From contig NZ_PJJJ01000018.1 in NCBI RefSeq assembly GCF_002929495.1, forward strand, positions 1-43,882: DNA of 43,882 nt, read 5' to 3'. The position numbers and the translations under genes are program-made. This document shows positions 42,349-43,882 of this stretch, one piece after another (within the stretch, counting starts at the first letter, position 1; each line of letters begins with the position of its first letter). Under the pieces are notes generated by a model that was not told the origin of the DNA, ran no database searches, and saw only the letters and a program-made list of their open reading frames with translations. Origin of the DNA: Cryobacterium sp. Y82 (GTDB lineage Bacteria; Actinomycetota; Actinomycetes; Actinomycetales; Microbacteriaceae).

Positions 42349-43333
42349 GCCCCCTCGCACCGACCCTTCAGAAGTTCTTTTCCGTCCGCCTCATCACCCA
42401 ACGCCAGGTCAGCCCGGCCACCGTTGCTGCCTACCGTGACACCTTTCGGCTCCTCTTCGGCTTCATCGCTGACACCAAGAAGATTGCGCCGTCGAGCCTG
42501 GACCTTACCGATCTCGACGCCCCGACCATTGGCGCGTTCCTCACCTATCTGGAAGCCGAGCGGGGCAATAGCGTGCGGAGTCGTAACGCCCGCCTGGCCG
42601 CGATCCATTCGTTGTTCAAGTTCGCGGCGCTCGAGCACCCGGAACTCGCCGATCTGATCTCGCGCGTGCTGGCAATCCCTCAGAAGAAGTTCGATTGAAC
42701 CATTGTGACGTTCCTGACCAAAACGGAGGTCGAAGCGATCCTTGCCGTCCCTGACAAGGCCACGTGGATAGGCCGGCGCGACCATGCTCTGCTCATGCTC
42801 GCTGTCCAAACCGGTCTGCGGGTCGCCGAACTCACCAGTCTGCGCCGGGAAGATGTCGCACTGACGGCAGGGCCTCGCGTTCGGTGCAATGGCAAGGGGC
42901 GAAAGCAGCGCTCGACGCCCCTGACGAAGGGCACCGTGTCCGCGCTAGCGGAGTGGTTGAAAGCTAATGACGCCCCGGGCGGTTCATTCTTGTTCCCGAG
43001 CCGGCTGGGAACACGGATGAGCACTGACGCGGTTGAGTGGTTGGTCAACAAATACGCCACCGCTGCAACTTCACAGTGTCCATCGCTTGCGAGCAGGCGT
43101 GTTATCCTCATATCCTGCGCCATAGCGCGGCCATGTTCTTACGCGAAGCTGGCGTCGACATCTCGGTGATTGCCCTCTGGCTCGGGCATGAAAGCATCAC
43201 CTCGGCCCAGATATATATGCACGCGGACCTTGCCCTCAAGCAACGCGCGTTGGACAAAACCACACCGCTGGAGGTCTCGCCAAACCGTTACCGCCAACCG
43301 GACTCGCTTCTCGCCTACCTGGATGCGCTCTGA
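42345..43333 (+). pseudogene. RIT recombinase 3, tyrosine recombinase with a nonsense codon and a frameshift
   Basis: The first part, up to QKKFD, stops at TGA (42696-42698). The same frame continues directly as TIVTFLTKTEVEAILAVPD, so one CGA-to-TGA change is the simplest explanation. A second lesion, apparent loss of one base near 43103, shifts the catalytic core: CPSLASRRV is in the first frame and PHILRHSAAMFLREAGVD in the next. The catalytic R (GLRVAELTSL), H-x-x-R (HILRH), H (LGHESIT) and Tyr (AQIYMHADL) are all still readable. The last codons lie inside the terminal repeat. Confidence 0.87.
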
Positions 43334-43430
43334 ATTATGCCGAGGAGTTCAGGCCGCCGCAGCCCGCTGACCAGCACAAACAGACTCGCTCAGGACCGTC
43401 CTCGGCATAATCAAGACCTCGGCATAATCG

Positions 43431-43882
43431 CTGTAGGGGTTGTCGTTGCTCACCCGAGGCCGGGAATGCGACTTGGTGACCTCAAGATCAGACAACAACG
43501 CCGCGACGGTCTTCGATGTCATCGACGTGCCTCGGTCAGCGTGAACGACCTGCGGGACGCCGTGAATACCGAAGATCTCCCTTATCATCTCCACCGCCAG
43601 CTCGCCCGACTCCGACGCGTGAACATACGCACCGACGATGTAGTGGGAGTAAATATCGATCATCACGTAAGCATCGAAGTACTTCCCCTTGACTGGACCG
43701 GCGAGTTTCGTAATATCCCAGCTGAGTACCTGGCCGGGTCCCGTGGCCGTCAGTTCCGGGATCGCCCGGGCCGGGTGGCGTGCCTGTCGGCGGCGGTCCT
43801 TGACCTGCTGGTTCTCGTTCAACACCCGATACATCGTTGATATTGAGCACAAGTACGTGTCCGCGTCGAGCAGCTGGGCGAA
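43431..43882 (-). pseudogene. IS3-family transposase, 5' part, split by the RIT element and continuing past the window edge
   Basis: The open frame on the minus strand enters from the window end (FAQLLDADTYLCSISTMYRV) and contains the DDE first D in VLSWDITKLAGP and the second D in VVHADRGTSMTSK. It ends at NDNPYS, where the RIT begins. The catalytic Glu follows in the other half at 37904. The upstream start is outside the window. As it stands the frame runs 20 or more residues into the RIT end, giving a chimeric, catalytically dead tail. Confidence 0.88.

Larger units (their letters stand above)
37931..43430 (+). mobile_element. Recombinase-in-trio (RIT) element, three tyrosine recombinases with long inverted ends
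   Basis: The 5.5-kb element is bounded by perfect inverted repeats of 101 bp (37931-38031 and 43330-43430). It carries three consecutive tyrosine recombinase genes coupled by ATGA overlaps, the defining layout of RIT elements. Without the 2.15-kb IS21 inside it the element is about 3.35 kb. It sits in an IS3 transposase gene; CGCTGT occurs on both sides (37903-37908 and 43429-43434). The first and third recombinase genes are broken and the middle one is intact, so the copy is probably immobile unless helped in trans. Confidence 0.88.

Noticed and set aside
1..43882. CRISPR arrays, tRNA, rRNA and toxin-antitoxin pairs
   Set aside because: None supported. The repeats seen are insertion-element ends, and the only small genes with a good ribosome site belong to the repetitive-protein operon.

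Overview
The window looks like a high-GC actinobacterium, most plausibly Microbacteriaceae. The basis is GC-rich codon use, tightly packed ATGA-overlapping operons, actinobacterial IS3/IS21 relatives, a zinc-ribbon HTH protein resembling DUF6431, and a likely leaderless promoter. The family assignment is inference. The window is an accessory region: two large catabolic gene sets lie between copies of one repetitive, arginine-rich gene family and several insertion elements. There are no rRNA, tRNA, CRISPR or housekeeping genes.

Layout. (1) 1-1090: the end of an IS3-family element inserted in a decayed copy (copy A) of the repetitive gene. (2) 1559-19628, all minus strand: catabolic module 1. 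From its promoter side it runs IclR regulator, citrate-lyase-beta-type CoA lyase, CaiB/BaiF CoA-transferase, cyclase-family hydrolase, MmgE/PrpD, hydantoinase-type amidohydrolase, a complete Liv-type ABC importer, muconolactone-isomerase-like protein, Asp/Glu-racemase-like protein, a second MmgE/PrpD, an FAD oxidoreductase, EtfB, EtfA and a b-type cytochrome. (3) 19917-21420: copy B of the repetitive gene, split by a 1,022-bp element that encodes one zinc-ribbon HTH protein, followed by an IS21 remnant. (4) 22161-35206: catabolic module 2, with a TcuA-like flavoprotein, two 3-hydroxyacid dehydrogenase paralogues, an alpha/beta hydrolase with an N-terminal extension, a second complete Liv importer, a GntR regulator, and a divergent aldehyde dehydrogenase plus metallo-beta-lactamase-fold lactonase. 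(5) 35418-37398: intact copy C of the repetitive gene in a three-gene operon. (6) 37559-43882: an IS3 transposase gene split by a 5.5-kb recombinase-in-trio (RIT) element, itself split by an intact IS21-family element.

Function. Module 1 reads as uptake of a small acid or amide, ring or amide hydrolysis, isomerisation or dehydration (MmgE/PrpD, racemase and isomerase homologues), CoA activation and C-C cleavage. A flavoenzyme-ETF-cytochrome b branch would pass electrons to the membrane. Module 2 reads as uptake, flavin-linked oxidation, ester or lactone hydrolysis and alcohol/aldehyde oxidation. The substrates cannot be named from sequence. Candidate operators are visible: TTCCGC-NNN-GCGGAA-type sites before the module 1 transporter, and a 17-bp element shared by both module 2 promoters.

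The strongest signals beyond ordinary annotation are the bracketing of both modules by direct copies of one gene family, the ETF/flavoprotein/cytochrome b operon, the small element with iterated ends, and the nested transposons, whose insertion history can be read base by base.
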